A stretch of DNA of 60,084 bases from JAPUDQ01 sp039916485 (GCA_039916485.1 JBDSLH010000004.1:1-60084); one strand, 5' to 3'. Counted from the stretch's first letter, positions 1 through 9,148 are shown. The notes: generated by a model from the sequence alone, not told the origin. Translations and numbers: made by a program.

Positions 1-527
1 GGCGACCATTTTGGTGATGCAAAATCATATCTATAATTCTCTGCTTTTGGAAGCTTAAGCCCGGTCGTTAGATCACCTGAGGGACTTAATGCTTTGACGC
101 GCTCGGCAACACACGCTACGTAATCGTTACGAAACGATGCAACGCCTCCCTGAAATCGATTACGACATTCGATGCTTGCTTGTTGATATACAGCTGCATT
201 GGGGTTGGAATCAAGTGTTGCTGAGTTTAACGCAGATTCTTTGTCGCGATTATACTGGTGCTCAAGATAAAAGCCGCTTGGTCCCAGCGACGCGTTCATG
301 TGTGACGATACATAGCGCTGCAGCTCTACCAGACCTTGGCGGGTTGCCTCTTTGTCTGCCTTTTTGTCTGCTTCTTTTACGACCGTTCGACGGGCATCCA
401 TACTCAAGTTGTTTAGCCGAAGGAATGATAGGCTGAGTACAATACCGATCAAAAGCAGGACACACAGCTGCCATGTTTTCACTTGGATTATTGCTTTATA
501 TATCGTGTGAAGTTTTCGTTGATTCAT
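1..527 (-). CDS. Hypothetical single-pass membrane protein, truncated by the left edge
   Basis: An open frame runs from an ATG at 527 (minus strand) to the left edge without a stop, giving about 175 residues of an incomplete protein. A basic N-terminus is followed by one hydrophobic segment at about residues 18-38, then a charged, probably helical stretch (residues about 44-70, rich in K, E, A and D), then a soluble domain with two visible cysteines. This suggests an N-in membrane anchor with the domain outside. The pattern resembles conserved hypothetical proteins I associate with Saccharibacteria, but I assign no function. It is followed divergently by nothing; the next gene (MFS) lies upstream on the same strand. 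Confidence 0.75.
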   Translation of the reverse strand, partial: MNQRKLHTIYKAIIQVKTWQLCVLLLIGIVLSLSFLRLNNLSMDARRTVVKEADKKADKEATRQGLVELQRYVSSHMNASLGPSGFYLEHQYNRDKESALNSATLDSNPNAAVYQQASIECRNRFQGGVASFRNDYVACVAERVKALSPSGDLTTGLKLPKAENYRYDFASPKWS

Positions 528-556
528 CGCCACCCTATCTATGTTTCCAGTATACG

Positions 557-1792
557 CTATAGCGTAATCTTAGGTTTATTTAAGGCTGGGAATTTATGGA
601 CCATGATGAGTAAAACGATAGCTGCGGATATACCATAGGTCCACTGCAGACTTGTGGTCTCGTCCACCACTAGCGACAGTCCACAGACTATCAGACACAC
701 AACCATTGCTCCAAGCGATGCGGCGCCGTTCATAAGTGTAATAAATGCTATTCGATAACCCGGTAAATCATCTGCGAGTGCAAATAATCCTTTGGTAAAC
801 GGCAATGAATACCCCGCGGTCGCAAACTGGTTGACGACATTGACCATCAGGACAGAAAATGGCGTTGCGACAAAGGGTCGTGCAAGATATAGAAGTGCAT
901 TAGCAACCGCGCTGATAGAAAGGAGCTCTTTGCCTCGATGTTTGTCGATAATCGTGCCAAATATTTTGGCGGCTGTAACACCCGCTACCATTGTCAATGA
1001 AGCAAGAACACCGAGCTGTGCATATATGGCATTGTCAGACGTGATGCCAAATACTGCGAGTGCGATATACAGCGACCATAGCAGTGTACTTCCGATCGTA
1101 TCATAGCCAAATGCAGCGTATGCGACGAGCGGACGACGAATTTTGCGCCATGGTAGGCCGTGAAATGTAATCTGCTGATGCGTTTTGACTGGTTCTGGGG
1201 TGAAAAATAACGGCATAGCTGCAATGAGGAAAAAGAATGCAGCCACAAACAGTGTTGCCTGCGGCCCGAACCAGTACGCAATAAAGCCTCCGATGAACGG
1301 ACTCGCCCCGCGTGCCAACTGATCAAGGATCTGCATATAGCCTATTTCTTTGCCGACATGATCCTCGTGCTTCACTTTGGAAAAGTCGACGAGATAAGCC
1401 ATATCATAGAGAGACAGTGACAGGGCTTGGAAGAATGTGAACCCGACGATAGAAATCATGCCATATTCAGGCAGCGCAATCAGCAGCAAGAGTGACGGTA
1501 TGAACAGGAGATTGCTCATAAGTGTCGCATGCTTCGGACCGATGCGAGCTATCAGATAGGCAAATGGGTATGATATAACTGCTCGGAACAAATAATAACT
1601 GGCAAAAACAAGTGTGATAAATGTTAGATTATAACCCTGTTGGTACAAATATATGGCGACAAACACATTTACCATCGATAGTGCCAAAATCCGAAGCGTA
1701 CGACTCGCATAGAGCTCGGCAACTTCTGAAAAGCTCACATAGCGCCAATAGTGACGCCTTTCTAAGAACCGGTAAATTAGTTTTTTTATCAT
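557..1792 (-). CDS. MFS-type permease
   Basis: A 411-residue polytopic protein with about 12 hydrophobic segments, two six-helix halves and a central charged loop near residues 205-225. The loop after helix 2 reads ARIGPKHA, a degenerate form of the MFS G-x-x-x-D-R-x-G-R-[KR] signature. Length and topology fit the major facilitator superfamily. The substrate cannot be read from sequence. The gene is monocistronic-looking, ends 29 bases from the upstream-edge gene, and starts back to back with the MurC-like gene on the opposite strand (66-base intergenic region). Confidence 0.8.
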   Translation of the reverse strand: MIKKLIYRFLERRHYWRYVSFSEVAELYASRTLRILALSMVNVFVAIYLYQQGYNLTFITLVFASYYLFRAVISYPFAYLIARIGPKHATLMSNLLFIPSLLLLIALPEYGMISIVGFTFFQALSLSLYDMAYLVDFSKVKHEDHVGKEIGYMQILDQLARGASPFIGGFIAYWFGPQATLFVAAFFFLIAAMPLFFTPEPVKTHQQITFHGLPWRKIRRPLVAYAAFGYDTIGSTLLWSLYIALAVFGITSDNAIYAQLGVLASLTMVAGVTAAKIFGTIIDKHRGKELLSISAVANALLYLARPFVATPFSVLMVNVVNQFATAGYSLPFTKGLFALADDLPGYRIAFITLMNGAASLGAMVVCLIVCGLSLVVDETTSLQWTYGISAAIVLLIMVHKFPALNKPKITL

Positions 1793-1819
1793 GTTAGTGT
1801 TTGCCCACGTTTGAGTCTA

Positions 1820-1850
1820 TTGTACCAGGGGAGCAACAGATAGGCTATAC
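1820..1850 (+). promoter_or_regulatory. Probable promoter of the MurC-like gene (leaderless)
   Basis: A TTGTAC -35-like hexamer at 1820-1825 and a TATACT -10 at 1845-1850 (19-base spacer, longer than ideal). The ATG follows only 8 bases after the -10, so transcription should start at or next to the start codon. No Shine-Dalgarno sequence is visible. Confidence 0.5.
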
Positions 1851-1858
1851 TTGTGCTT

Positions 1859-3118
1859 ATGAGAATATATTTTTCAGGGATAGGTGGGGTTGGAATTGGA
1901 CCGTTAGCACAGATTGCGAACGATGGAGGCTACGAGGTTATTGGCTCAGACCTTGCAGAATCTCCGCTCACTCATCAGTTAAAAAAATCAGGCGTAGATG
2001 TCCGAATAGGACAAGATGGCAGTCAGATCGCGAGGGCTCATGACAGCGCAGCAATCGATTGGTTCATCTATACCTCTGCACTGCCCGCAGACCATCCTGA
2101 ACTTGTCTTTGCTCGTGACAATGGTATCCGCACCAGCAAACGTGATGAATTTTTAGCCGAATTTATCAAAGATCACGACCTGCAACTCATCGCTGTTGCG
2201 GGAACACATGGTAAAACAACCACTACTGGACTATTTATGTATGCACTTCAGCAACTTGGCATTCCGCTTAGCTATTCAATTGGTACAACAGTTAGTTGGG
2301 GACCAAGCGGGCATTTTGATCCGGCATCAAGCATTTTCGTCTACGAATGCGATGAGTATGACCGCAATTTCTTGCATTTTGAACCGCACATAAGCATTAT
2401 CACAGCACTTGATTATGATCATGTTGACTCATATCCAACAGAAAAGGATTACCGTGATGCCTTCGTACAATTTTTACAACAGTCTAATCAAAGTATCATG
2501 TGGGAGAAGGACTTGCGTTATTTGAAAGCCGATCCCCAAGCCACACTCGAAGCCTATGACGATCTCATGGACCTTGGACATCTATCACTTGCTGGGAATC
2601 ATGTCCGCCATAACGCCTTCCTCGTACAAAAAGCGTTAGAAAAGATGATTGGCGAACAAACAACTTCTGCACAGATCATTGACGCTATAAATGCCTTCCC
2701 TGGGACCTCGAGACGCTTTGAAAAGCTAGCTAACAACCTGTACTCTGACTATGGCCACCACCCTGCGGAAATTGCAGCCACACTCCAGATGGCAAAAGAA
2801 ATGTCTGATACTGTAGCCCTTGTCTATCAGCCACATCAGAACGTCAGGCAGCATGAAATTTGTCATGACTATACCGCTGATGTGTTCAAAGATGCTGATG
2901 AAGTTTATTGGCTACCAACATATCTGAGCCGAGAAGATCCTAGTCTAGCGGTGCTGACGCCGGAGGAGCTCTCCGAACAGATTACGAATACTACTCATAT
3001 AGCCGAGATGAATGATACATTATGGGAAACTATCACTCAGCTCCAGGCTAAAAATATCCTCGTACTCTGCATGGGAGCTGGGTCGATCGATAGCTGGGTT
3101 AGATCACAGCTGAATTAG
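1859..3118 (+). CDS. murC: MurC-like Mur ligase (UDP-N-acetylmuramate--L-alanine ligase)
   Basis: A 419-residue cytoplasmic ATP-dependent ligase expected to add the first amino acid to UDP-MurNAc in peptidoglycan synthesis. The N-terminus carries the MurC-type glycine loop GIGGVG (residues 8-13) and GSD. The Mur ATP-binding motif GTHGKTTTT is at about residues 115-123, and the central-domain acidic/histidine motif (DYDHVD) and the C-terminal domain are present. ATG 1859 is chosen over an in-frame GTG at 1853 because it gives the canonical N-terminus just after a -10 box. The other MurC-fold ligase, Mpl, is less likely from the N-terminal motif. The 3' end overlaps trmB by 20 bases, convergently. 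Confidence 0.85.
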   Translation: MRIYFSGIGGVGIGPLAQIANDGGYEVIGSDLAESPLTHQLKKSGVDVRIGQDGSQIARAHDSAAIDWFIYTSALPADHPELVFARDNGIRTSKRDEFLAEFIKDHDLQLIAVAGTHGKTTTTGLFMYALQQLGIPLSYSIGTTVSWGPSGHFDPASSIFVYECDEYDRNFLHFEPHISIITALDYDHVDSYPTEKDYRDAFVQFLQQSNQSIMWEKDLRYLKADPQATLEAYDDLMDLGHLSLAGNHVRHNAFLVQKALEKMIGEQTTSAQIIDAINAFPGTSRRFEKLANNLYSDYGHHPAEIAATLQMAKEMSDTVALVYQPHQNVRQHEICHDYTADVFKDADEVYWLPTYLSREDPSLAVLTPEELSEQITNTTHIAEMNDTLWETITQLQAKNILVLCMGAGSIDSWVRSQLN

Positions 3119-3764
3119 TTATAGCCGATAGGTAGTACGTCTTAAGACCCTCAGCCTGCCATTTATACTCGTATGTCGTCATGTATTTGTAATCTTCAGG
3201 CAGCGTACTTGCGTGCAGGTCATAACTTAGCTCTGATATCGTCCAGCCGTTTGTCACAAGCTGCTCTAATGACCAATCGAATAAATTATGATCGTCTGTT
3301 TTTTGACGGAGCACACCACTAGGCCGTAGTATCTGCTTGTAGAGCTCGAGGAATCTGGGCGCAGTCAACCGACGTTTTGCGTCACTCTCACGCGGAAATG
3401 GATCCGAGAAAGTTAACCATAACTCGTTCACCGACCCGTCTGCTATGACCTCTCGTAGCTGATCAGCACGAGCACGTACAAACCGAATATTATCTAGTCC
3501 CTGCTCGAGCGCTTCGTGGGCACCTTTTTGTAATCGATCAGCTTTGACATCGATGGCAATAAATCGTTGATCCGGATATTTGCTTGCAAGCTGTACTAAG
3601 AACAATGCGGTACCCGCGCCAAGCTCAATGATCAGTGGACGCGCGTCATCCCATATCTTCCACTCTTCAAATTCAAAACAGTTATTGGCATTTTTAAATA
3701 GTGCAAAGCGGTATTTTTTACGCTTACGAGCGATGATGAAATCTGATGGGTTAACATCACTCAT
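3099..3764 (-). CDS. trmB: tRNA (guanine-N7)-methyltransferase
   Basis: A 221-residue SAM-dependent methyltransferase forming m7G46 in the variable loop of tRNAs. The motif I glycine loop (ELGAGTALF) is at about residues 47-55, the acidic IDV motif follows, and the TrmB signature FSDPFPR with downstream KRRL lies at about residues 117-131. The C-terminal DDHNLFDWS region also matches the family. It overlaps tsaC by 4 bases at its start, so the two are probably cotranscribed and translationally coupled, giving a small tRNA-modification operon. Confidence 0.9.
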   Translation of the reverse strand: MSDVNPSDFIIARKRKKYRFALFKNANNCFEFEEWKIWDDARPLIIELGAGTALFLVQLASKYPDQRFIAIDVKADRLQKGAHEALEQGLDNIRFVRARADQLREVIADGSVNELWLTFSDPFPRESDAKRRLTAPRFLELYKQILRPSGVLRQKTDDHNLFDWSLEQLVTNGWTISELSYDLHASTLPEDYKYMTTYEYKWQAEGLKTYYLSAITNSAVI

Positions 3765-4315
3765 CGAATCTGCTCCAACGATCCATCTGGTCGTACCCGG
3801 ACAACACGCGAGGGTGGCATATCGGACGGCACCTCTCCCCCATCTACGTAGACATCGACGAGATCACCGAAATACGCAATAGCAGCAGGGATCGTTCGCG
3901 CTGGGGATTCCCCTTGTGGATTTGCACTCGGTGCGATAAGCGGCCCAGTTTTACTGAGTAGCCTTTGAAGATCATTGTTAGAAGGTACTCTATACGCTAG
4001 CTGGATATTTTCGCGCAATAGATAGCGTGGGGCCTCTTCTGCATCAATCAAAAAACTAGTCGGTTGCTCATGAAATAAATCTATATCACCTGATAATTCT
4101 TCTGTGTGCCCGAAGCTAGATTCTGGTCGATCAAGTAGTACTATGGATGATTTGTGTGGGTCTCTCCCTTTGGCTTCATATACTCGCTCGACGGCAGACT
4201 CGTCGTGTGCACTGGCAACTATGCCATAGAGGGTATCTGTGCGTATAACAGCAATACCTCCGGTAGTGAGGATCTCGACAAGTCGTTGATCATGTATATC
4301 ATTGATGACAAGCAC
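3761..4315 (-). CDS. tsaC: Threonylcarbamoyl-AMP synthase (Sua5/YciO/YrdC family)
   Basis: A 184-residue YrdC-like protein that makes threonylcarbamoyl-AMP for t6A37 tRNA modification. Family hallmarks are GGIAVIRTDTLYGI near the N-terminus, the KGRDPHKS element at about residues 49-56, and the SANPQGESPA motif near residue 132. The protein has only the YrdC domain and lacks the C-terminal Sua5 domain, so it is the TsaC rather than the long Sua5 form. The start codon lies 18 bases from the divergent mscS start, so the mscS promoter sits over this gene's 5' end. Confidence 0.88.
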   Translation of the reverse strand: MLVINDIHDQRLVEILTTGGIAVIRTDTLYGIVASAHDESAVERVYEAKGRDPHKSSIVLLDRPESSFGHTEELSGDIDLFHEQPTSFLIDAEEAPRYLLRENIQLAYRVPSNNDLQRLLSKTGPLIAPSANPQGESPARTIPAAIAYFGDLVDVYVDGGEVPSDMPPSRVVRVRPDGSLEQIR

Positions 4316-4319
4316 CCTG

Positions 4320-4325
4320 CTATAC
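4320..4325 (+). promoter_or_regulatory. -10 box of the MscS gene (leaderless)
   Basis: A TATACT hexamer lies 8 bases before the ATG at 4334. This gives a predicted leader of zero to two bases. It sits within the 18-base gap to the divergent tsaC start, so any -35 element lies inside the tsaC coding region. Confidence 0.45.
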
Positions 4326-4333
4326 TACTAGAG

Positions 4334-5191
4334 ATGGATCCAGTTCTCAACTACATACAAATGCATATTTGGCCTGTTATTAGTATCCTGGTAATCGCTT
4401 GGGTCGGGAGACATTTTGGCGGGATGGTTATCAGACGCATCATTACAAATGCCGTACATCGATCCCGTGATAACGAAATGACCGTTGATGATATTAAAAA
4501 ACGGCAAAATACACTCATAGATTTACTCACCGCAGTCTGGAAATGGCTCGTTGTGATTGTTGCCAGCATAATGCTTATTACAGAGTTACTTCCGACTGTA
4601 GATTTGGCGCCAGTATTTGCGAGTGCGGGGATAATCGGTATAGCACTTGGATTTGGTGCACAGTCACTGATTAAAGATTTTTTGTCAGGATTATTTATCA
4701 TTTCCGAAAATCAGTATCGTGTTGGCGATGTTGTTGATCTCGAGGGGGCGGCCGGGACAGTCGAACACGTTGGCCTACGATCAACAATTTTGCGAGATGC
4801 CGACGGTAATGTTCATTACATCCCCAATGGTAATATCATGCATGTTATCAACAAAACAATGGGCTACTCAAAAGTGAACTTTACCCTGTCTGTTCATCCA
4901 GATACCGACATTGACACGCTCTCGACTGTTATTAATGAGGCTGGTCAGCAAATGTTTGATGATGAGTCTTGGAAAGATAAGTTACTCGAAGCGCCGTACT
5001 TCCTCAATATTGGAGCATTCTCTGATACCAGCATGGAGGTAACCATCGTCGGTAAAACTGCCCCTTCTGCACAATGGAGTGTCACAGGTGAATTGCGACG
5101 CCGACTACTCCGAGCGTTCCACAAAAACAGCATTGAATTAGCCCAATTCCCATTATCTGCGTCGTGGAGTAGCTCACCTAAAAAGAAATAA
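4334..5191 (+). CDS. mscS: MscS-family mechanosensitive channel
   Basis: A 285-residue small-conductance mechanosensitive channel, predicted to open under membrane tension and release osmolytes. Three hydrophobic segments lie in the first 120 residues. The third carries the MscS pore-helix pattern GIIGIALGFGAQSLIKDF, and the beta domain begins at YRVGDVV. The C-terminal alpha/beta region resembles that of MscS. ATG 4334 is preferred over in-frame upstream starts because it follows a -10 box and gives a short N-terminus before TM1. Confidence 0.88.
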   Translation: MDPVLNYIQMHIWPVISILVIAWVGRHFGGMVIRRIITNAVHRSRDNEMTVDDIKKRQNTLIDLLTAVWKWLVVIVASIMLITELLPTVDLAPVFASAGIIGIALGFGAQSLIKDFLSGLFIISENQYRVGDVVDLEGAAGTVEHVGLRSTILRDADGNVHYIPNGNIMHVINKTMGYSKVNFTLSVHPDTDIDTLSTVINEAGQQMFDDESWKDKLLEAPYFLNIGAFSDTSMEVTIVGKTAPSAQWSVTGELRRRLLRAFHKNSIELAQFPLSASWSSSPKKK

Positions 5192-5198
5192 TCTCGAA

Positions 5199-5561
5199 TT
5201 ACTCTACAGGTTCTTCAGGAACCACTAATCCGAGTGACTCGTCGCTAAATGACTCGTCATCAAAATTACTAAGTGAGTTGAGAATCGATCGTTGTTTGTC
5301 ATATAACTTTTTAAATGTAGCGACGTCTGTTTGCGTTAAGTTACCTGTCGACTTAAAGTCGATTGAAGCATCTTGTTGCAAATCTTTTCGGGAATCAGAA
5401 AATCCAGGACGGCTCAGGTCGAGTCCTGATGCTCCACTCTGAATATATAACGTCATACTGATACCTGTCAGTATCCCCGTGATGACAACAACCAGTCCGA
5501 TCGCGGTCAAGAGCTGATGCCGCAATATGAGTGCTTTGAGACGGCGGAGTTGCGGTTTCAT
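5199..5561 (-). CDS. Hypothetical single-TM protein
   Basis: A 120-residue protein of unknown family. A basic N-terminus (PQLRRLKAL) precedes one hydrophobic segment at about residues 16-38. An extracytoplasmic, acidic and serine-rich tail of about 80 residues follows. The start overlaps the stop of the upstream gene (5558-6082) by 4 bases, so the two are an operon of small envelope proteins. No function can be assigned. Confidence 0.65.
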   Translation of the reverse strand: MKPQLRRLKALILRHQLLTAIGLVVVITGILTGISMTLYIQSGASGLDLSRPGFSDSRKDLQQDASIDFKSTGNLTQTDVATFKKLYDKQRSILNSLSNFDDESFSDESLGLVVPEEPVE

Positions 5562-6082
5562 CGACCTATGTCCTTTGCTTCTATCAGTTCTCCGAGTTGC
5601 GTGACGCTCGCAGCATATACATCGAGACGACGATCAATTTCACGAATCCTCAGGGTAATAATTGCACGTTTAGCACGAACATCAACAAGTCTTTCATAAA
5701 ATTCTTTAGGATTTTCGGTACAGTCAAAATTGATTAAGTCACGCAGGGCAATCTCATAATCCGTATAATCCTCAGCAAACTGTGCTCTCAGATTTTGAAC
5801 AGCTTCTGTTTCGATAGAAAACTGTGGGATGCTATATGCATTGAAGGCTGCTCGGGCGGTCATCGCAGACATCAGTTTGGTAACATTATTGTAGGCAATA
5901 CCGCGATTGACACGAGCAACTGGATCAACGTACTGGATACGCTGCATGGTCCGTTGTGCTGATTTGCAATTGTTACGCAACATTGTCTGCTCCTCTTGAG
6001 TCAAATTATTAGCATCAAGTGCAGATGATTGCACCGGCAACAACAAAGTAAGCGACATGACGGCAAGAACAAATTTGTACAT
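5558..6082 (-). CDS. Hypothetical secreted protein
   Basis: A 174-residue protein with a signal-peptide-like N-terminus (hydrophobic core at residues 4-17, probable cleavage near SSA-LDA). The mature part is mostly alpha-helical and charged, with two cysteines at about residues 38 and 122 that could form a disulfide. It is coupled by a 4-base overlap to the downstream single-TM gene and lies 7 bases downstream of the mutY-like gene, so all three may share a transcript. I do not recognise the family. Confidence 0.65.
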   Translation of the reverse strand: MYKFVLAVMSLTLLLPVQSSALDANNLTQEEQTMLRNNCKSAQRTMQRIQYVDPVARVNRGIAYNNVTKLMSAMTARAAFNAYSIPQFSIETEAVQNLRAQFAEDYTDYEIALRDLINFDCTENPKEFYERLVDVRAKRAIITLRIREIDRRLDVYAASVTQLGELIEAKDIGR

Positions 6083-6089
6083 ATCTCTA

Positions 6090-6893
6090 TTATGACGACT
6101 GCGTATGGGCTGTCAAACAAACTATATCAGTATGTTGTTCTACAAGTCCCTCAGCAATCAAGCCTTCGAGTGCCTTGGGATATCGATCATCTATTGTCAT
6201 AAGTTCCCCCATAGATACCGGACCAAGAGTCAATCGACGTACTATATCACCACGAGCCTGTCTCAATGACCCTTTAAAGGTTGATTGTTTACTGTATGAT
6301 GAGCTCCGTGAAATAGAGCCAAGCCCTCTTGTTTTGAGGTGGGAACCATAATCCATTAACGCCCAATACCACTCCCGCGGGTTGGTCGCATCTATAGTGC
6401 GTGTAACAATCTCCATAATTTCTTTGTCTGAAACACTATCTCGATCTGAAAAATATTCATGAATATATACGGTTCGAATATTCGTCTCAATAAACGCAAC
6501 TCGCTCGTTATAAACATATGTGCAGATTGCAGCAGCAGTATTCATGCCGACGCCGGGTAGTTGCTTTAGTTCTGCTATGGTCGTTGGTAACTCAGCATAT
6601 GCCAGTTGTTTTGCAGCTTCATGTAGATATTTTGCTCGGCGATTGTACCCGAGCCCTTGCCACGCAATAAGTACATCGGCAAGCGACGCATCTGCAAGCG
6701 ATTTGAGTGACGGAAATTGCTCCATGAATGTCTGAAATTTTGGAATTACACGCGGCACCTGTGTCTGCTGCAACATAATCTCACTGACCAGTACGCTGTA
6801 TAAATCATGTGATGTACGCCAAGGCATTAAGCGCTTATTGGTATGATAATAGTCCCACACACGTTGCTGGAACTTCTGATCAATGTGATTCAT
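6090..6893 (-). CDS. mutY: MutY-like A/G-specific DNA glycosylase, short form
   Basis: A 267-residue HhH-GPD DNA glycosylase expected to excise adenine opposite 8-oxoguanine. Visible motifs are LMPWR (residues 22-26), EIMLQQTQV, GLGYNRRA, and the helix-hairpin-helix LPGVGMNTAAA. Two oddities stand out. The position of the catalytic Asp after the HhH (LDGN in E. coli MutY) reads IETN, with Glu. The region that holds the [4Fe-4S] cysteines has none. The C-terminal NUDIX-like 8-oxoG sensing domain is also absent (usual length about 350). It ends 1 base from aspS. Confidence 0.8.
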   Translation of the reverse strand: MNHIDQKFQQRVWDYYHTNKRLMPWRTSHDLYSVLVSEIMLQQTQVPRVIPKFQTFMEQFPSLKSLADASLADVLIAWQGLGYNRRAKYLHEAAKQLAYAELPTTIAELKQLPGVGMNTAAAICTYVYNERVAFIETNIRTVYIHEYFSDRDSVSDKEIMEIVTRTIDATNPREWYWALMDYGSHLKTRGLGSISRSSSYSKQSTFKGSLRQARGDIVRRLTLGPVSMGELMTIDDRYPKALEGLIAEGLVEQHTDIVCLTAHTQSS

Positions 6894-6894
6894 A

Positions 6895-8199
6895 TTATGG
6901 AGTCAGGCGGTTGATATCGCGTGGGAACAATGTGGCTTCTTTGACGTTTGAGAGGCCTATTGTCTTTTGTACCAGTCGATCAACACCAAATCCACAACCA
7001 CCGTGACTAGGGAGACCGTAGCGAAACGCTTGCAAATAGTACTTAAAGCCATCGTGAGTGATATCTAGTCCCGCTGCAGTCATTTGCTCGATCATTTTCT
7101 CGTGATTGTTTTCGCGTAATGGAACGGTGGCTATCTCTAGTCCGCGGAATAAAAGATCCGCCCAGGCAACAGTGTCTTCCTTAAACTTGTGATAAAACTT
7201 ACCTGCTTCTTTAGGAAAATCAGTAGCATAGACAAGATCACTGCCTAAGTTTTTGCGAGCATGGTCGGCAATCCAGCGCTCTTCATCAGGAATGAGATCT
7301 TTTTCTGAAGTTGTATCAGTCCCAGTAGCTTTAGTATAGAGCTCATGAATTTCCTGGACCGTAAACGAAGGTACTGCATCTGTTAGTTTCAGTTCTGGTG
7401 CGTTTAGACTCTTGAGATCATCTGCATGAACATCATACGTATTCGTAAGTGCGTGCTTTGTCATGTTCGCAACCATGTCCATAACATCTTGATGGCTCTC
7501 TACAAATCCCATCTCAATATCAAGCATCGTGAGCTCGGTGAGGTGCCTAGTAGTGGCACTCGGTTCAGCGCGATAGCTATGGCCAATCTCAAATACTCGT
7601 TCGAATGCACCAACCATGATTTGCTTATAAAACTGCGGGCTTTGTGCGAGCGTCGCGGTCTTGCCAAAATAATCAAGTTTAAATACTTCGGCACCACCTT
7701 CTGTTGCCTCAGCAAGTAACTTTGGTGTATCTATTTCAACAAACTCTTGCTCAATGAGAAATGTGCGAAGCTCTTGCGTTAAGGTAGCCCGAATTTTGAA
7801 TATTTTTTGCTCCTGAATATTACGCACATTTAAGACACGATATTCAAATAAGGTATCGAGGTTTTCTGATTTATGTGATATCGGTTTATCGATTTCGATG
7901 GGTGGTTCGTCGGTGACTGGTACCATGACTGTTATCGCGACGTCATGGAGCTCAGCACCACCTGGAGCCCGATCATCTGCAACAACAGTACCGTCGAGTT
8001 GCATGACGGTACCGATATGTAAACCACGTAGCTTTTCGACTTGTTCTTTATCGTTGATAAGTGCTTGAGTGAGCCCACTTCGATCACGAATCGTAATAAA
8101 GTTAAGTCCGCCAAGCAGTCGTTTTTTGTGCAACCAACCCTGCATACATATCAGTTGGTCTATATTGTTTTTCACGTCTCGTGATAATACTCGTTCCAT
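6895..8199 (-). CDS. aspS: Aspartyl-tRNA synthetase, archaeal type
   Basis: A 434-residue class II aminoacyl-tRNA synthetase. It has an N-terminal OB-fold anticodon-binding domain (about residues 15-105), motif 2 (FEIGHSYRAE), and C-terminal motif 3 (GGCGFGVDRL). The length and the absence of the bacterial GAD insertion place it with the archaeal/eukaryotic-type AspRS. Members of that group are often non-discriminating and also charge tRNA-Asn, but whether this one does cannot be read here. It heads a likely operon with the mutY-like gene, 1 base downstream. Confidence 0.93.
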   Translation of the reverse strand: MERVLSRDVKNNIDQLICMQGWLHKKRLLGGLNFITIRDRSGLTQALINDKEQVEKLRGLHIGTVMQLDGTVVADDRAPGGAELHDVAITVMVPVTDEPPIEIDKPISHKSENLDTLFEYRVLNVRNIQEQKIFKIRATLTQELRTFLIEQEFVEIDTPKLLAEATEGGAEVFKLDYFGKTATLAQSPQFYKQIMVGAFERVFEIGHSYRAEPSATTRHLTELTMLDIEMGFVESHQDVMDMVANMTKHALTNTYDVHADDLKSLNAPELKLTDAVPSFTVQEIHELYTKATGTDTTSEKDLIPDEERWIADHARKNLGSDLVYATDFPKEAGKFYHKFKEDTVAWADLLFRGLEIATVPLRENNHEKMIEQMTAAGLDITHDGFKYYLQAFRYGLPSHGGCGFGVDRLVQKTIGLSNVKEATLFPRDINRLTP

Positions 8200-8259
8200 A
8201 TACTATATATCCTCAGATTTTCTGTCTTACCACATCATCATATTGTACTCAAGTATAGA

Positions 8260-9087
8260 CTAGCGCGGCACTTTCCCCAAGAGAGCACCGGCAATGTCTT
8301 GCAGTGATACAACACTCGGTTCTTGAGTGTTAGTCACCACGCCAAGCCATGCTTGTTCACGCACTAGTGACTGGAAGGCATCCTGCATGCTTGCCTCACT
8401 CGATATATGTACGATATGGCGATCCATAATATCTTGTACTTTTGTGACGTCTTTTGATGATTCAGTGAGTTGTGTTAACTTAACCGTGCCTTTAATTTGA
8501 CCTGATGGTGCGATAACTAAAAATGAATGCTGCCCTGATGAATGTAATTCATCTAAAAGTAAGGGTCCGATAACTTCATCTTCTTGGATTGCCAGGATGT
8601 CGTCAATCGGACGCATATAATCCCGGACCGTTGACTCAAGCAGTGGAATATATGACACAATATTCCGTCGATGTGTCTCTGGTATAAAGCTCGCACCATG
8701 AATGATAGACAGTAACTCGTCATAGGATGACACCCCGACTTTATCACTTAGCGTTCGTTTGTCGCTGAGATATTCAAAGATCGTAACTCGCGAAACAAAG
8801 CGTACTACCCGAGTCATATGCGGTCGAATAAACGCGACCATTGTTCTGCGAACAACTGCAATATGTGCGACAAACAAAATAACGACAAATAGAAAGACAC
8901 TTGAGATAATAGTTACGAATGGATCATACAGCTGTCCCAAAACGATCACTAGTAGAGCCACAGATACATACTGGCACAGACGACCGAAGGCTTGGAGACG
9001 GTACTGACCGGCCGCTATCGGCAATGTCAACGAGCTCAACAGCACTCCAAGTATAAGAACGAGAAAGATCCACCAGATATACAACAT
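8260..9087 (-). CDS. Membrane protein with CBS domain pair
   Basis: About 275 residues. Three to four hydrophobic segments in the first ~85 residues are followed by a linker and a CorC/HlyC-like CBS pair (DYMRPIDDILAI near residue 150; a second repeat near IMDRHIVHIS). It resembles the membrane-plus-CBS part of hemolysin/CNNM proteins, but I cannot recognise a full DUF21 transporter domain. A TATAGT -10 box on the minus strand (9094-9099) lies 6 bases before ATG 9087, which favours this leaderless start; ATG 9093 is also in frame. It is divergent from the DsbA-like gene. Confidence 0.7.
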   Translation of the reverse strand: MLYIWWIFLVLILGVLLSSLTLPIAAGQYRLQAFGRLCQYVSVALLVIVLGQLYDPFVTIISSVFLFVVILFVAHIAVVRRTMVAFIRPHMTRVVRFVSRVTIFEYLSDKRTLSDKVGVSSYDELLSIIHGASFIPETHRRNIVSYIPLLESTVRDYMRPIDDILAIQEDEVIGPLLLDELHSSGQHSFLVIAPSGQIKGTVKLTQLTESSKDVTKVQDIMDRHIVHISSEASMQDAFQSLVREQAWLGVVTNTQEPSVVSLQDIAGALLGKVPR

Positions 9088-9148
9088 ACTCATACTATAT
9101 CTCGTGACCTCAGTATGCGCTATACTACATACAGAAATAAGGAGGAAA

